Shown here piece after piece: positions 7,682 through 16,126 of a DNA stretch of 33,046 nucleotides. Each line of letters begins with the position of its first letter. Position 1 is the stretch's first letter. Made by a program: the position numbers and the translations under genes. The stretch comes from Bacteroidota bacterium. GTDB lineage: Bacteria > Chloroflexota > Anaerolineae > Aggregatilineales > Phototrophicaceae. Location: positions 1 through 33,046 of the forward strand of contig JAPUDW010000388.1 in NCBI GenBank assembly GCA_027492915.1, in the 5' to 3' direction. The notes beneath the pieces are model-generated. The model was not told the DNA's origin. It was given only the letters and a program-made list of their open reading frames with translations, and did no database searches.

Positions 7682-8317
7682 ATGCGGCAGCTTGTGCTGG
7701 AATATGTTTTTGAAGGTCACAAACGTGGCTATAATTTTACTTCGCCAACCAACGGCTTTAATGACGATACACTGAAAACGGTGTGGCGGAATGCGATGCC
7801 ACGCGGACAGGGGTGGGGTGCGCCTATTTATGAAGGGGCGCGGTCACTGAAGTCTTTCCCGCTGCCAGATGGGCGGCTGGCGCTGGTGGATATGGTGGTA
7901 ACCGGACTCAAAGATGAGAGTGGGCGGGCGGGTATTCGCCGCGCCGGAATTGACATCATGCAGCCCGGTGAATATCTGGATGCACTGCGGGTACGTTTTA
8001 GCCGTTACCCACAGGCGATGCAGGATGAGGCTACCCACAAACCAAGGTTCGGGCGGCGGCGTTTGCCCAAAGTACAGGGCGACTCGCAAGTGGTTGTCGC
8101 CCATCCTTATACCACCGCCGAACGCTGGCAAATTATCGAAGCACTGGTGTTATACGAGGCGATTGAGCTGCTCGACCGCCGCTGGTTGGGTGGCAAGTAT
8201 TTCGCGTTTACCACACTCGCGCTGGAATACCGTGACGAGTCTCAGTTTGTTGTGCTGCCGGAAGCTCGCGCCAGCGAGCTGCAATCCGGTGGCAAACTGC
8301 AAGTGACACGGGTCTAA
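7682..8317 (+). CDS. Uncharacterised GTPase-linked protein, weakly GAP1-N-like
   Basis: 211 residues starting at ATG 7682 just after the GTPase gene, so probably its functional partner. No signal peptide or membrane segment is visible. The N-terminal half holds EGHKRGYNFTSP, then a LPDGRLALVDMVV block and GRAGIRRAGIDIM. This order (a GH..-S start, a LPDG-type strand, then an R.G..R...I strand) recalls the GAP1-N domains that accompany GTPases in predicted prokaryotic conflict systems. The match is from memory and weak. The C-terminal half (TTAERWQIIEALVLYEAIELLDRRWL) is helical. It could be a GTPase regulator, effector adaptor or scaffold. Its stop lies one base from the convergent stop of the next gene. 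Confidence 0.55.
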   Translation: MRQLVLEYVFEGHKRGYNFTSPTNGFNDDTLKTVWRNAMPRGQGWGAPIYEGARSLKSFPLPDGRLALVDMVVTGLKDESGRAGIRRAGIDIMQPGEYLDALRVRFSRYPQAMQDEATHKPRFGRRRLPKVQGDSQVVVAHPYTTAERWQIIEALVLYEAIELLDRRWLGGKYFAFTTLALEYRDESQFVVLPEARASELQSGGKLQVTRV

Positions 8318-8318
8318 A

Positions 8319-9719
8319 TTAGGCTTTAACTGCTGCATGTTTCCCGATGAGTGGGAAGGTGAAGCGGAACACATTCTCTGGATCATATTTGGCTTTAAGC
8401 GCCAGCAGTCGTTCATAATGCGCCGTTCCATATACATCCTTCGCCCGACCCGCAGCCTCATCTCCGGCCATAAAGTTAAAGTAAGCGCCTCCGCTAAAGT
8501 GGGGTTGCAACAGCGCTTGTGACTGCTTGATGTGGGCTTGAATGGCTGGGAGTGCTGCTATGTCAAAGACAGGCGTGCCGATGATGTAAATAAATTGGGC
8601 ATCACGGTTACTGATGGCGCTGTGGTCGGTAGCGGTGCGGCTGATGACCCCGCCGATGTTGCGCAGCTCGTTGGCGAAGATATGCGAAGCCGGGTCAGTC
8701 GCTCGTTGAATGATGATGTCAATAGCTTCATCGGTGAGTTCGGTAAACTGGTTGTTTGTCGCGTAAGTTGCAACCGGATCAACCTGATCGTTGCTAATGG
8801 TGGCGATTTCGGAGAAAGGCATCACGCGAAACGTGTTTTCGACCGGCATACGCCAATCCAGCCATTCCTGAACGATCCGCTCACCTTCCCGTAAATCACC
8901 TGTATAAGCGCCACGAATAAACACCTGCGTTTTGCCACGGATGGCAGGTGGCAGTTGCGGGATGTCTGGTAACTTCACTATAGCGAATGAGGTAGTCATT
9001 TCGTCCGGCAGGGTTTTGACCCAATCGCGGTAGAAACGCAGCACATCCCGCGCGGCTTCACCGAGGTAGGTCATGTTACCCCCGTAAAGTTGGGCGACCG
9101 GATACACCTTGAACTCAAGGGCGGTAATCACCCCGAAGTTGCCAGTTCCGCCGCGCAGTCCCCAAAACAAATCACTATTTTCGGTCGTGCTAAGGTGGCG
9201 TAACTCACCATCGGCTGTAACGATGTCTATGGCGACCACACTGTCGGCAGCATACCCATATTTGCGACCGAGGTAACCGATACCACCCGCGAGTGTATAG
9301 CCGACCACACCCACATGCGGTGACGAACCTAGCAGGGGAGCTAACCCATGCGGGAGTAGCACATCGAGTACGTCTTGCCAGATCACCCCCGCTTCGACAC
9401 TGACGGTTTCAGTTTCCAAGTTCAGTTCGACACCGCGCATGGAAGTCGTCACGATAAGTAAACTGTCGTCCGCAGGGTAGGGGATGCCATGACCAGTTGT
9501 TTGCACGGCAATCGGTAAACCGGCTGCACGGGCATAGCGCACACCGATTACAATGTCTTTGGCAGTGGCAGGGACAAGAATCAGCGCCGGATAATGGATG
9601 ATCGACAGGTTATGTCCTTGCCGAACGGGATCATAATCCGCATCCTGCGGGGTGATAACACGCCCTTCGACCTGCTGTTGTAACGCTTGAAGTTGATTTG
9701 TTGTATGGGTTTGAACCAT
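8319..9719 (-). CDS. FAD-linked oxidase, berberine-bridge (BBE) / PCMH family
   Basis: About 466 residues from ATG 9719, which has AAGGA upstream; an open frame reaches GTG 9770. The N-terminal FAD-binding PCMH domain shows PALILVPATAKDIVIGVRYA, then TTGHG with the His that usually carries 8-alpha-N-linked FAD, and HVGVVGYTLAGGIGYLGRKYG. No Cys is present at the second flavin-linkage site, so single covalent attachment is likely. LFWGLRGGTGNFGVIT is the classic second FAD motif. The C-terminus carries a BBE-type tail (YERLLALKAKYDPENVFRF). Such enzymes oxidise sugars, alcohols or polyketides with oxygen; the substrate is unknown. It is transcribed divergently from a TetR regulator, which probably controls it. 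Confidence 0.85.
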   Translation of the reverse strand: MVQTHTTNQLQALQQQVEGRVITPQDADYDPVRQGHNLSIIHYPALILVPATAKDIVIGVRYARAAGLPIAVQTTGHGIPYPADDSLLIVTTSMRGVELNLETETVSVEAGVIWQDVLDVLLPHGLAPLLGSSPHVGVVGYTLAGGIGYLGRKYGYAADSVVAIDIVTADGELRHLSTTENSDLFWGLRGGTGNFGVITALEFKVYPVAQLYGGNMTYLGEAARDVLRFYRDWVKTLPDEMTTSFAIVKLPDIPQLPPAIRGKTQVFIRGAYTGDLREGERIVQEWLDWRMPVENTFRVMPFSEIATISNDQVDPVATYATNNQFTELTDEAIDIIIQRATDPASHIFANELRNIGGVISRTATDHSAISNRDAQFIYIIGTPVFDIAALPAIQAHIKQSQALLQPHFSGGAYFNFMAGDEAAGRAKDVYGTAHYERLLALKAKYDPENVFRFTFPLIGKHAAVKA

Positions 9720-9777
9720 GCCTCGTATTCCTTTTCTGGCTGCATTGACTAGAACAAAGATACACATCACAACGTTG

Positions 9778-9793
9778 CATATCCCACGATATG
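9778..9793. promoter_or_regulatory. Palindromic operator candidate between the oxidase and tetR-type genes
   Basis: CATATC at 9778-9783 and GATATG at 9788-9793 form a 6-bp inverted repeat with a four-base centre in the roughly 140-bp divergent promoter region. AACGTT lies just beside it (9771-9776). The size and position suit a TetR-family operator. Confidence 0.35.
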
Positions 9794-9861
9794 AGGGTTA
9801 GAATAAACGGTCAACCATCAAAGAAAAGCAATTTGTTGCGTATGCGACAGAAGAGGCGAAA

Positions 9862-10491
9862 TTGGTGCAAAACACATCGACTTTAGAGGATTTACGGGTG
9901 CGCCGGACGCGCAAAATGATTCAAGAAGCGCTAATTAATCTGACGGTGGAGAAGGGCTATCCGAACATTACCGTGCAGGATATTGCCGACCGAGCGATGA
10001 TCAACCGCTCGACTTTTTACCGTCACTACCTCGATAAAGATGACCTACTGGTTCAGTATATGGACGAAGTAACTGCCTTAACCACCGAGGATGACATCGC
10101 CGCTGATAAGCTGCGCCCCGGTGATAAGGAAGTGCCGACGGGTTTGATAAAGTTGCTGCGACATATTCAACAGCACAGCGAATTTTACCGTGTTATGCTG
10201 AGTGCGAACGGGCATCCAGTGGTGACTGACCGCTTGCGCCGGAACGCGGAAGACCGCTTTCGCTACCTGCTGATGAGGCCGGGGATTAAGCCCAACGAAA
10301 CCACGACACCACTGGATATGCGCCTGACGTATATCTCGTGCGCGGGGATTGGTGCGATTTCGTGGTGGGTCGAGAATAAGATCCCATGTACGGCGGAAGA
10401 ACTGGCGATATGGGTGGGTGAATTAAGCACCGCCAGCCTTGGCTTTTCGCTGCGTCAGCCTAAACTTCTCGCCAATGGTTCACTGACTTAA
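9862..10491 (+). CDS. TetR/AcrR-family transcriptional regulator
   Basis: 209 residues. The start is TTG 9862 or the adjacent GTG 9865, both after GAGG at 9853-9856. The N-terminal helix-turn-helix is typical: RRTRKMIQEALINLTVEKGY, then ITVQDIADRAMINRSTFYRHYLDKDDLL. The C-terminal ligand domain is of normal length and resembles the AefR/DhaS-like group, with a Trp-rich end (AISWWVENKIP). The gene is divergent from the FAD oxidase gene and probably represses that gene and itself in response to a small molecule. Confidence 0.85.
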   Translation: MVQNTSTLEDLRVRRTRKMIQEALINLTVEKGYPNITVQDIADRAMINRSTFYRHYLDKDDLLVQYMDEVTALTTEDDIAADKLRPGDKEVPTGLIKLLRHIQQHSEFYRVMLSANGHPVVTDRLRRNAEDRFRYLLMRPGIKPNETTTPLDMRLTYISCAGIGAISWWVENKIPCTAEELAIWVGELSTASLGFSLRQPKLLANGSLT

Positions 10492-10595
10492 CTTCTCATG
10501 CCTTGACCCAAATTGAGGGAGCAATCAATTGAGTTGAGGCATTACCAACTAAAGAGAATTGGCGGGTACAGCATGGTTTCTAATCGCCAGTCTTG

Positions 10596-12056
10596 CTAAT
10601 CCTTGCGTTCCCACTCTGCGCCGCGCACTTGGTGTAAGTCGCGCCATTCGCGGGTGACGGTGACGCTGCCGAGTTCGCGCTGGATTTCACGCGCGGCCAG
10701 CCCGACGATGGCGGCGAAGGTCGGGTAGGCGAATTCGATTTCCGCGACTTGATCGACCGTGAGTTTCCCCGCGATACCTGCCGCGACCATCGACACGACT
10801 TCGACCGCCTGCTCACCGACGACATGGGCGCCGATCACCAATTTGCTGTCGCGGTCTACAATCAGCTTACAAAACCCAACAGTATGCCCATCAATCACAG
10901 CGCGATCCATATCGGCATAGGGGACGACCGCCACCACGGGATTGCCGCGTTCGCGAGCCTGCGCTTCGGTCAGACCAACGCCGCCGTATTCGGGGTCGGT
11001 AAAGCCGCCGTGCGGGACAAGTTTGTGGTCGGCTTTGCGGTTCGCACCGAGCAGGGCATTTTCGGCTGCGACCCGTGCTTGGGCGCTGGCACTTTGTACC
11101 AGCATCATTTTGCCGGTGATGTCGCCCGCTGCGTAAATGTTGGGGGCGGAGGTGCGTAGATAGTCATCGACCTTGATATAGCCGCGCTCGGTGGTGACAC
11201 CCGCTGCGTCCAGATTGAGCCGCGCGATATTTCCCGGCCAGCCGACTGACAGCACAACAGCGTCAGTAGTGAGTGTCTTTTCCTCGCCATCATGTTTGTA
11301 GATGAGATGCTTACGGTTGTCGTGCTCCTCGATACGCACGAGGGTTTCGATGCCGGTAATGATGGTTATGCCGTGACCAACCAATTCTGCCGACACGGTT
11401 TGTTCGACCAGCGCATCCTCTGTCAGCAGCAGGCGTGGGGCGATCTCCATAAGTGTTACCTGTGAACCAAAGGCGTTGAAGATCGACGCGAGCTGGCAGC
11501 CGGTCGCGCCGCCGCCCACAAATACGACCGACGCCGGAAGCTTATCCAGACGCCACACATCGCTGTGGGTGAGTGCAAGCTCGCCACCGGGTAAATTCAA
11601 GCGCCGTGCTGAACCACCGACGCACAGCACAAAGTTTTTGGCGTGGATGTGCCGCCCGTCTTCCAACTCGACGGTGTTTGGGTTGACGAAATGGGTGTTG
11701 CCGGCGTGGGTGAAAGTTTCAATGCCGACTTCGTTCAAGTGGTCAAGGAGCTGCTTTTTTTCTTGCACCTGATACACCACCTGCTGGGTGCGGCGCATGG
11801 CAGCGGCGAAATCAAGCTGTGGAGGATTATCGAAAATTAATCCGTAGTCGGCGAACTGTTGGGTATCGCGCACCAAGCGGGCGGCTTTGGCGAGAACGCG
11901 GGTGGGTACGCAGCCGTCATTGGTACAGGTTCCGCCCATGTTGCCGCGTTCGATGAGTGCCACTGATGCGCCGAGTTCACGGGCGCGTAGGGCAGCCGTT
12001 ACACCGGCTGGGCCGCCGCCCAGAATGATGATGTCATACATGCGTATTGTCCCCAT
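10596..12056 (-). CDS. Pyridine nucleotide-disulfide oxidoreductase, lipoamide dehydrogenase/MerA family, atypical active site
   Basis: About 480 residues; ATG 12056 and ATG 12041 (MYDIIILGGGPAG) are both possible. The FAD-binding GGGPAG lies at the N-terminus, followed by the redox-active disulfide GGTCTNDGCVPTR. The NAD(P) site is VVFVGGGATGCQLA, the second FAD motif NIYAAGDITG, and the C-terminal dimerisation domain begins GGFTDPEYGGVGLTEAQA. It lacks the N-terminal metal-binding domain and the C-terminal Cys pair of mercuric reductase. Where lipoamide dehydrogenase has HAHPT with a catalytic His, this protein reads FAYPTFAAIVG, so its electron acceptor is probably neither lipoamide nor mercury. 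It stands alone, without 2-oxoacid dehydrogenase genes. The real substrate cannot be given. Confidence 0.8.
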   Translation of the reverse strand: MGTIRMYDIIILGGGPAGVTAALRARELGASVALIERGNMGGTCTNDGCVPTRVLAKAARLVRDTQQFADYGLIFDNPPQLDFAAAMRRTQQVVYQVQEKKQLLDHLNEVGIETFTHAGNTHFVNPNTVELEDGRHIHAKNFVLCVGGSARRLNLPGGELALTHSDVWRLDKLPASVVFVGGGATGCQLASIFNAFGSQVTLMEIAPRLLLTEDALVEQTVSAELVGHGITIITGIETLVRIEEHDNRKHLIYKHDGEEKTLTTDAVVLSVGWPGNIARLNLDAAGVTTERGYIKVDDYLRTSAPNIYAAGDITGKMMLVQSASAQARVAAENALLGANRKADHKLVPHGGFTDPEYGGVGLTEAQARERGNPVVAVVPYADMDRAVIDGHTVGFCKLIVDRDSKLVIGAHVVGEQAVEVVSMVAAGIAGKLTVDQVAEIEFAYPTFAAIVGLAAREIQRELGSVTVTREWRDLHQVRGAEWERKD

Positions 12057-12248
12057 TGAAATGTTCGTTGATGTTCATGAGGATTGTAACGCATTCGGTG
12101 GCGAGGTGCGTTGGACTTTGGCGTGATTTTTCTCACGATGTTTGGTGATGAGTGCCAGCGCTTCTTCGCAACCTATCTTGAGAATTGTTCGAGTGTTTTA
12201 GTACGCACACAGCAGCTATACCAGTTGGGCTTACAACCAGCCGCTTAT

Positions 12249-12710
12249 TTAGCGCGGCGACAACTTCAGAATGTCGGCGGCGTGTTCGTTTTCGTGCGTG
12301 GCTGCGTCGTGTATGAATTGGGCGAGGGGTAGCCGACCCCACGGAAACTGGATGACGGTGTTGAAGTCAGGAATATCGTTCATCATGCGTTTGATGGCAT
12401 AGCGGCTGATGTCACATTCCAATTTGAGGTTTTCGGTCGTGCCGGTTTGTCGTTCAGCGACGAAATGCGCGTTGGCCTCATCCAAGTTTTTGAGGTTGTC
12501 ATAAGGATAGGTTTTGAGCGCTTGGGCGTGGGCATGACTCTGGAAAAACTCGAATACACAGGCTTCCCATCCGGCGATGTGGGCAAAGAACTCGCGCTTC
12601 GTCCAACCGGTGTAGATCAGTGTGGCAGGGTCAAGCGCATCGAGGATTTTCCACAGGTGGTCGCGTGCTTGGTCGAGTTCGGCAATTAAGGTGGCTTTGT
12701 TTTCTACCAT
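12249..12710 (-). CDS. DinB/ClbS-DfsB type four-helix-bundle protein
   Basis: 153 residues from ATG 12710 with GGGAG upstream. The pattern fits the DinB-like fold of the ClbS/DfsB group: an N-terminal helix (ELDQARDHLWKILDAL), WTKREFFAHIAGWE with the first probable metal His, then ISRYAIKRMMNDIP and IHDAATHENEHAADIL carrying the last His pair. Members are metal-binding hydrolases or thiol transferases; ClbS opens the colibactin cyclopropane. The substrate here is unknown. A second DinB-like gene lies 20 bases upstream on the same strand. Confidence 0.7.
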   Translation of the reverse strand: MVENKATLIAELDQARDHLWKILDALDPATLIYTGWTKREFFAHIAGWEACVFEFFQSHAHAQALKTYPYDNLKNLDEANAHFVAERQTGTTENLKLECDISRYAIKRMMNDIPDFNTVIQFPWGRLPLAQFIHDAATHENEHAADILKLSPR

Positions 12711-12729
12711 GATATTAGCTCCCGTTTAC

Positions 12730-13200
12730 TTACCTGAGTGTACAGAGTGCCTGCCGGATTTCGCCGAGGTGATAGGCGGTGTGAACTACAATCGCCAGCG
12801 ACCCGCCGATGCGGTCATCATCCCAATCGTCAACCGTGTGCAGCAGGGCGGAAATGCGCTCGTAAGTGGCTTTAAGATGCTGGTTCAGCGCTGCCCATTC
12901 CGCGTCCGTTACGGCTTCCACACGTCTCCAAATATCGCCCCAATCGACCTTGCCGATTTCCTCATCCTTGATCGCTTTTTCCAGCACTTCCATATAGAAG
13001 GTGACGTGGGCGACCTGTGCCGCCAGCGAGGCGCAGTGGGCAGAAACCGGACGCGAGGCTTCGGCGGCAGTGATGGTGGCTAACGTCTCGAAAAGTGAAG
13101 TGCCTTTATCAAGGTACACGCCGTGATGGTTCTCGAAGGTTTCTTCGAGGACGGCGAACAGGTTGTTAGTGAAGTTTTCGGCGCTGATCGGTTTTGGCAT
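12730..13200 (-). CDS. DinB-like four-helix-bundle protein
   Basis: 156 residues from ATG 13200, chosen for AAGGA six bases before it; the frame extends to 13323 without a ribosome site. Candidate metal ligands are His in AAQVAHVTFYMEVLEKA and the late His in VVHTAYHLGEIRQAL, the usual C-terminal DinB motif (H..YH.GEIRQ). Such proteins are often bacillithiol- or mycothiol-dependent enzymes or of unknown activity. It lies in tandem with another DinB-like gene but shows little similarity to it, so this is not a recent duplication. Confidence 0.75.
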   Translation of the reverse strand: MPKPISAENFTNNLFAVLEETFENHHGVYLDKGTSLFETLATITAAEASRPVSAHCASLAAQVAHVTFYMEVLEKAIKDEEIGKVDWGDIWRRVEAVTDAEWAALNQHLKATYERISALLHTVDDWDDDRIGGSLAIVVHTAYHLGEIRQALCTLR

Positions 13201-13263
13201 GGGTGTCCTTTGTTTTTTCAGATGATGATTGCAACGTAAGTGATAGGTGTGGTTTGGTGGCAC

Positions 13264-13303
13264 GGACGCGATGTCCCACGGGAGGCTGCGCACTATCGCG
13301 TCC
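13264..13303. repeat. Palindromic intergenic repeat of the GTAGGGACG type
   Basis: GGACGCGAT at 13264-13272 is the reverse complement of ATCGCGTCC at 13295-13303, followed by CTACAT. On the minus strand it reads ATGTAGGGACGCGAT, the same opening as the elements near 28016 and 30709. It lies upstream of a DinB-like gene. Confidence 0.55.
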
Positions 13304-13386
13304 CTACATATGTGGTTTGGCAATTTATTGGGTTCAATGATACCACTTACCCAATTACCACTACCTTTTTAGGATCATCCAAATCG

Positions 13387-13680
13387 TCAAGTTGGGCTGA
13401 GACTTTGATACTGACGGTGCATCAAATCAGACTGTTCATGATCTGCTGCGTCCTGCGAGTCGATTACATCCTTATGTTCGCGGTAATAGAGTAGGGCTGC
13501 TAATACCTGTTCTTCGGAGAGCGTGAATTGATAAGCCAGATCGGCAATCGAAGCCTGATTGGTTTCGTGGGCAGACGCTACGAAGGCGACAGGCAGCTTG
13601 CGCCCCCGTAGATGCGGTCGGTCACCACGCGTTTCAATATATTTGCTCAGGTCAATCGGTGCTGGTGTAATCGTTGTCAT
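13387..13680 (-). CDS. DUF433 protein (antitoxin-like helix-turn-helix), orphan
   Basis: 97 residues starting at ATG 13680 after GGAG. The core YIETRGDRPHLRGRKLPVAFVA followed by IADLAYQFTLSEEQVLAALLYYREHKDVID matches the DUF433 pattern (x-GRPxIRGTRIPV, then PxLTxEQVxAALAYY), a small helix-turn-helix family often paired with a DUF5615 PIN-like toxin. No such toxin gene adjoins it here. It may be a leftover antitoxin or a stand-alone regulator. Confidence 0.75.
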   Translation of the reverse strand: MTTITPAPIDLSKYIETRGDRPHLRGRKLPVAFVASAHETNQASIADLAYQFTLSEEQVLAALLYYREHKDVIDSQDAADHEQSDLMHRQYQSLSPT

Positions 13681-13741
13681 ATACCGTACTCCAACAGTTG
13701 ATACGCATAGTCTAGCTTAAAACACCCTGCTTAGAAAGCAC

Positions 13742-15883
13742 CTATCCGCCCGTCTTTACCCACCCTAACCCGATGCGACCACGTTCTTTCTCGATATTGG
13801 TGATCTCCACCTGCACAATATCACCGACACTCAAGGTAACATCACGCGGGATTTGGCTGCGGTGGAGTAAGCCGTCCTGCTTCACGCCAATATCGACGAA
13901 TGCGCCGAAGTCCACCACATTGCGTACGGTGCCGCTGAGTTGCATCCCCGCCGCTAAATCATCGACCGACAGCACATCACTGCGCAGGATGGGCAGGGGA
14001 AGGTCTTCGCGCGGGTCACGACCAGGGCGCAAGAGCTGCTCGAAAATATCGGTCAGGGTCGGTACGCCGGTATCGAGTTCAGCGGCAAGCTGGGCAAGGG
14101 GTTGGGCGGCTTGCAGTTGGATGAGGGCTGACGTACGGTCGGCGGGTGGCGTGTCGGCTTTCAACCCTGCGCGTTTAAGGACAGCCTGCGCGACCGGATA
14201 ACTTTCGGGGTGGATGGCGCTGGTGTCGAGCGGGTTTTTGCCACCGCGAATACGCAAGAATCCTGCCGCCTGTTCAAACGCTTTCGGGCCGAGGCTGGCG
14301 ACTTTCTTCAAGCCGCTGCGGTCGGTGAACACGCCGTTGGTGTCGCGGTGGGCGACGATACGTTCAGCCAGTTTTGGCCCGATTCCCGCGACATGGGTGA
14401 GCAGTGCAGGTGAAGCCGTGTTGACATCCACCCCCACGCGGTTGACCACGGTTTCCACCACACCATCCAGCGCAGCGGTAAGCTGGGTCTGGTTGACATC
14501 ATGCTGGTACAAGCCCACCCCGATGGACTGCGGGTCGATCTTCACCAGTTCCGCTAAGGGATCTTGAGCGCGGCGGGCAATTGACACCGCACCGCGCAGC
14601 GTCACATCGAGGTCGGGCAGTTCTGCGCGGGCGAGTGGGCTGGCGCTGTAAACACTCGCTCCTGCTTCGCTGACCATGATGTACTGCACCCCTTGACGGC
14701 TGCGAGTGATTTCGGCGGCAAGCTGTTCGGTTTCGCGCGAGGCCGTGCCGTTGCCGATGGCGATCAGCGTGATGTGGTGCTGGCTGATGAGCGCATCCAA
14801 GGTTTTGAGGGCGGTTGACCACTGCTTCTGCGGCTCATGTGGATAAATGTTGCCGGTTGCCAGCACTTTGCCGGTCGGGTCAACCACCGCCACCTTGCAG
14901 CCTGTGCGGAAGCCGGGGTCTAACCCTAACACGGTTTGCCCTGTGAGCGGCGGCTGGCTGAGTAACCCCCGCAGGTTGCTGCCAAACACGTTGATGGCGT
15001 GCTGCTCGGCTTGTTCGCTGAGGGTGGTGCGCACATCGCGCTCGATGGCCGGCAGCAGCAGACGTTTGGCTGCGTCGTCGATGGCCTGCGCCAGATGCTC
15101 AGCCAGCGGCGAACGGCGGTCAGGGCGGAAGGCACCCTCGACCGCTTGCCACCAATCGCGCTCGGCAATATCGACTTTGACTCGCAGCACCTTCTCGGTT
15201 TCGCCGCGGTTGATGGCTAACACCTGATACGGTTTGATGCGGCTGAGCAGAGTTTCGTAGTCGTAGTATAGACGGTAAGTGCCTTTGTCGTCGGGCGTAT
15301 CCTCGATGCGGCTGGCACGCAGCAAGCCGTAGCGCAGTGCCTTCTGCCGCACCTGCCCACGCACATCGGGATGGTCGCTAACGGCTTCCGCCACAATGTC
15401 CCGCGCCCCCGCCAGTGCATCCTCCGCTGTTGGCACATCGGCGCTGATGAACGGGTGGGCGATCTGCTCGGCGGTTTTGTTGTCGCGCACCTGCTGCAAG
15501 ATAAGATCAGCCAGCGCTTGCAAGCCTTTTTCACGCGCGATACCGGCGCGCGTGCGGCGCTTCGGTTTGTAGGGCTGGTATAAATCTTCGAGTACCGTCA
15601 TGGTTTCCGCCGCGTCGATCTGCTGGCGCAGGTCGGGTGTCATCAAACCCTGCTCGTCGATGCTGGCGATAATGGTTTCGCGGCGTTCATCCACATTGTG
15701 CAGCAGGGTAGCCGCCGCCAAAATTTGGCGAATCGCGTCTTCATCTAATCCGCCGGTGGCTTCTTTGCGGTAGCGGGCGATGAAGGGCAGGGTATTCCCC
15801 GCGTCTAACAGTTGCAGCGTGGCGGCGACCTGCGGGATCGGGAGTTGGAGTTGTCGGGCGATTTTCTGATCGTAGTTGGGCAT
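13742..15883 (-). CDS. tex: Tex-family RNA-binding transcription accessory protein
   Basis: 713 residues from ATG 15883 (MPNYDQKIARQL); GTG starts at 15895 and 15928 are also open. Domain order is standard for Tex. The N-terminal helical domain contains GNTLPFIARYRKEATGGLDE. The YqgF RNase H-like fold shows VLGLDPGFRTGCKVAVVD, GNGTASRE and VSEAGASVYSAS. A helix-hairpin-helix part (VNTASPALLTHVAGIGPKLAERI) and a C-terminal S1 RNA-binding domain (LSGTVRNVVDFGAFVDIGV, then DGLLHRSQI) follow. Tex is a conserved nucleic-acid-binding factor linked to transcription and toxin expression. It is probably monocistronic and is the clearest core gene in the window. Confidence 0.95.
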   Translation of the reverse strand: MPNYDQKIARQLQLPIPQVAATLQLLDAGNTLPFIARYRKEATGGLDEDAIRQILAAATLLHNVDERRETIIASIDEQGLMTPDLRQQIDAAETMTVLEDLYQPYKPKRRTRAGIAREKGLQALADLILQQVRDNKTAEQIAHPFISADVPTAEDALAGARDIVAEAVSDHPDVRGQVRQKALRYGLLRASRIEDTPDDKGTYRLYYDYETLLSRIKPYQVLAINRGETEKVLRVKVDIAERDWWQAVEGAFRPDRRSPLAEHLAQAIDDAAKRLLLPAIERDVRTTLSEQAEQHAINVFGSNLRGLLSQPPLTGQTVLGLDPGFRTGCKVAVVDPTGKVLATGNIYPHEPQKQWSTALKTLDALISQHHITLIAIGNGTASRETEQLAAEITRSRQGVQYIMVSEAGASVYSASPLARAELPDLDVTLRGAVSIARRAQDPLAELVKIDPQSIGVGLYQHDVNQTQLTAALDGVVETVVNRVGVDVNTASPALLTHVAGIGPKLAERIVAHRDTNGVFTDRSGLKKVASLGPKAFEQAAGFLRIRGGKNPLDTSAIHPESYPVAQAVLKRAGLKADTPPADRTSALIQLQAAQPLAQLAAELDTGVPTLTDIFEQLLRPGRDPREDLPLPILRSDVLSVDDLAAGMQLSGTVRNVVDFGAFVDIGVKQDGLLHRSQIPRDVTLSVGDIVQVEITNIEKERGRIGLGWVKTGG

Positions 15884-16126
15884 GTAAGAGTTCACCGCAT
15901 CTATATATGGAAAGGTGGATTGAACCACATCCCTGTGTTGGCGGGAAGATAGAATTTTGAAGGCTTTTGTTAGTTGCGAAATTTTGGAGATCGCTTACCC
16001 TTATCTTTCTGCACCTCCAAATCCGAAATCTGCGTATAGATTTGGTTTGTGAATTCAAATGTTGGGCAAATGTTAGGGGTGCTGCGGTTACACTGTAGCC
16101 AGTATAGGACTGAGGACATTGCAGAT

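Noticed and set aside
10596..12056. Mercuric reductase
   Set aside because: No N-terminal metal domain, no C-terminal Cys pair and no mer genes nearby.
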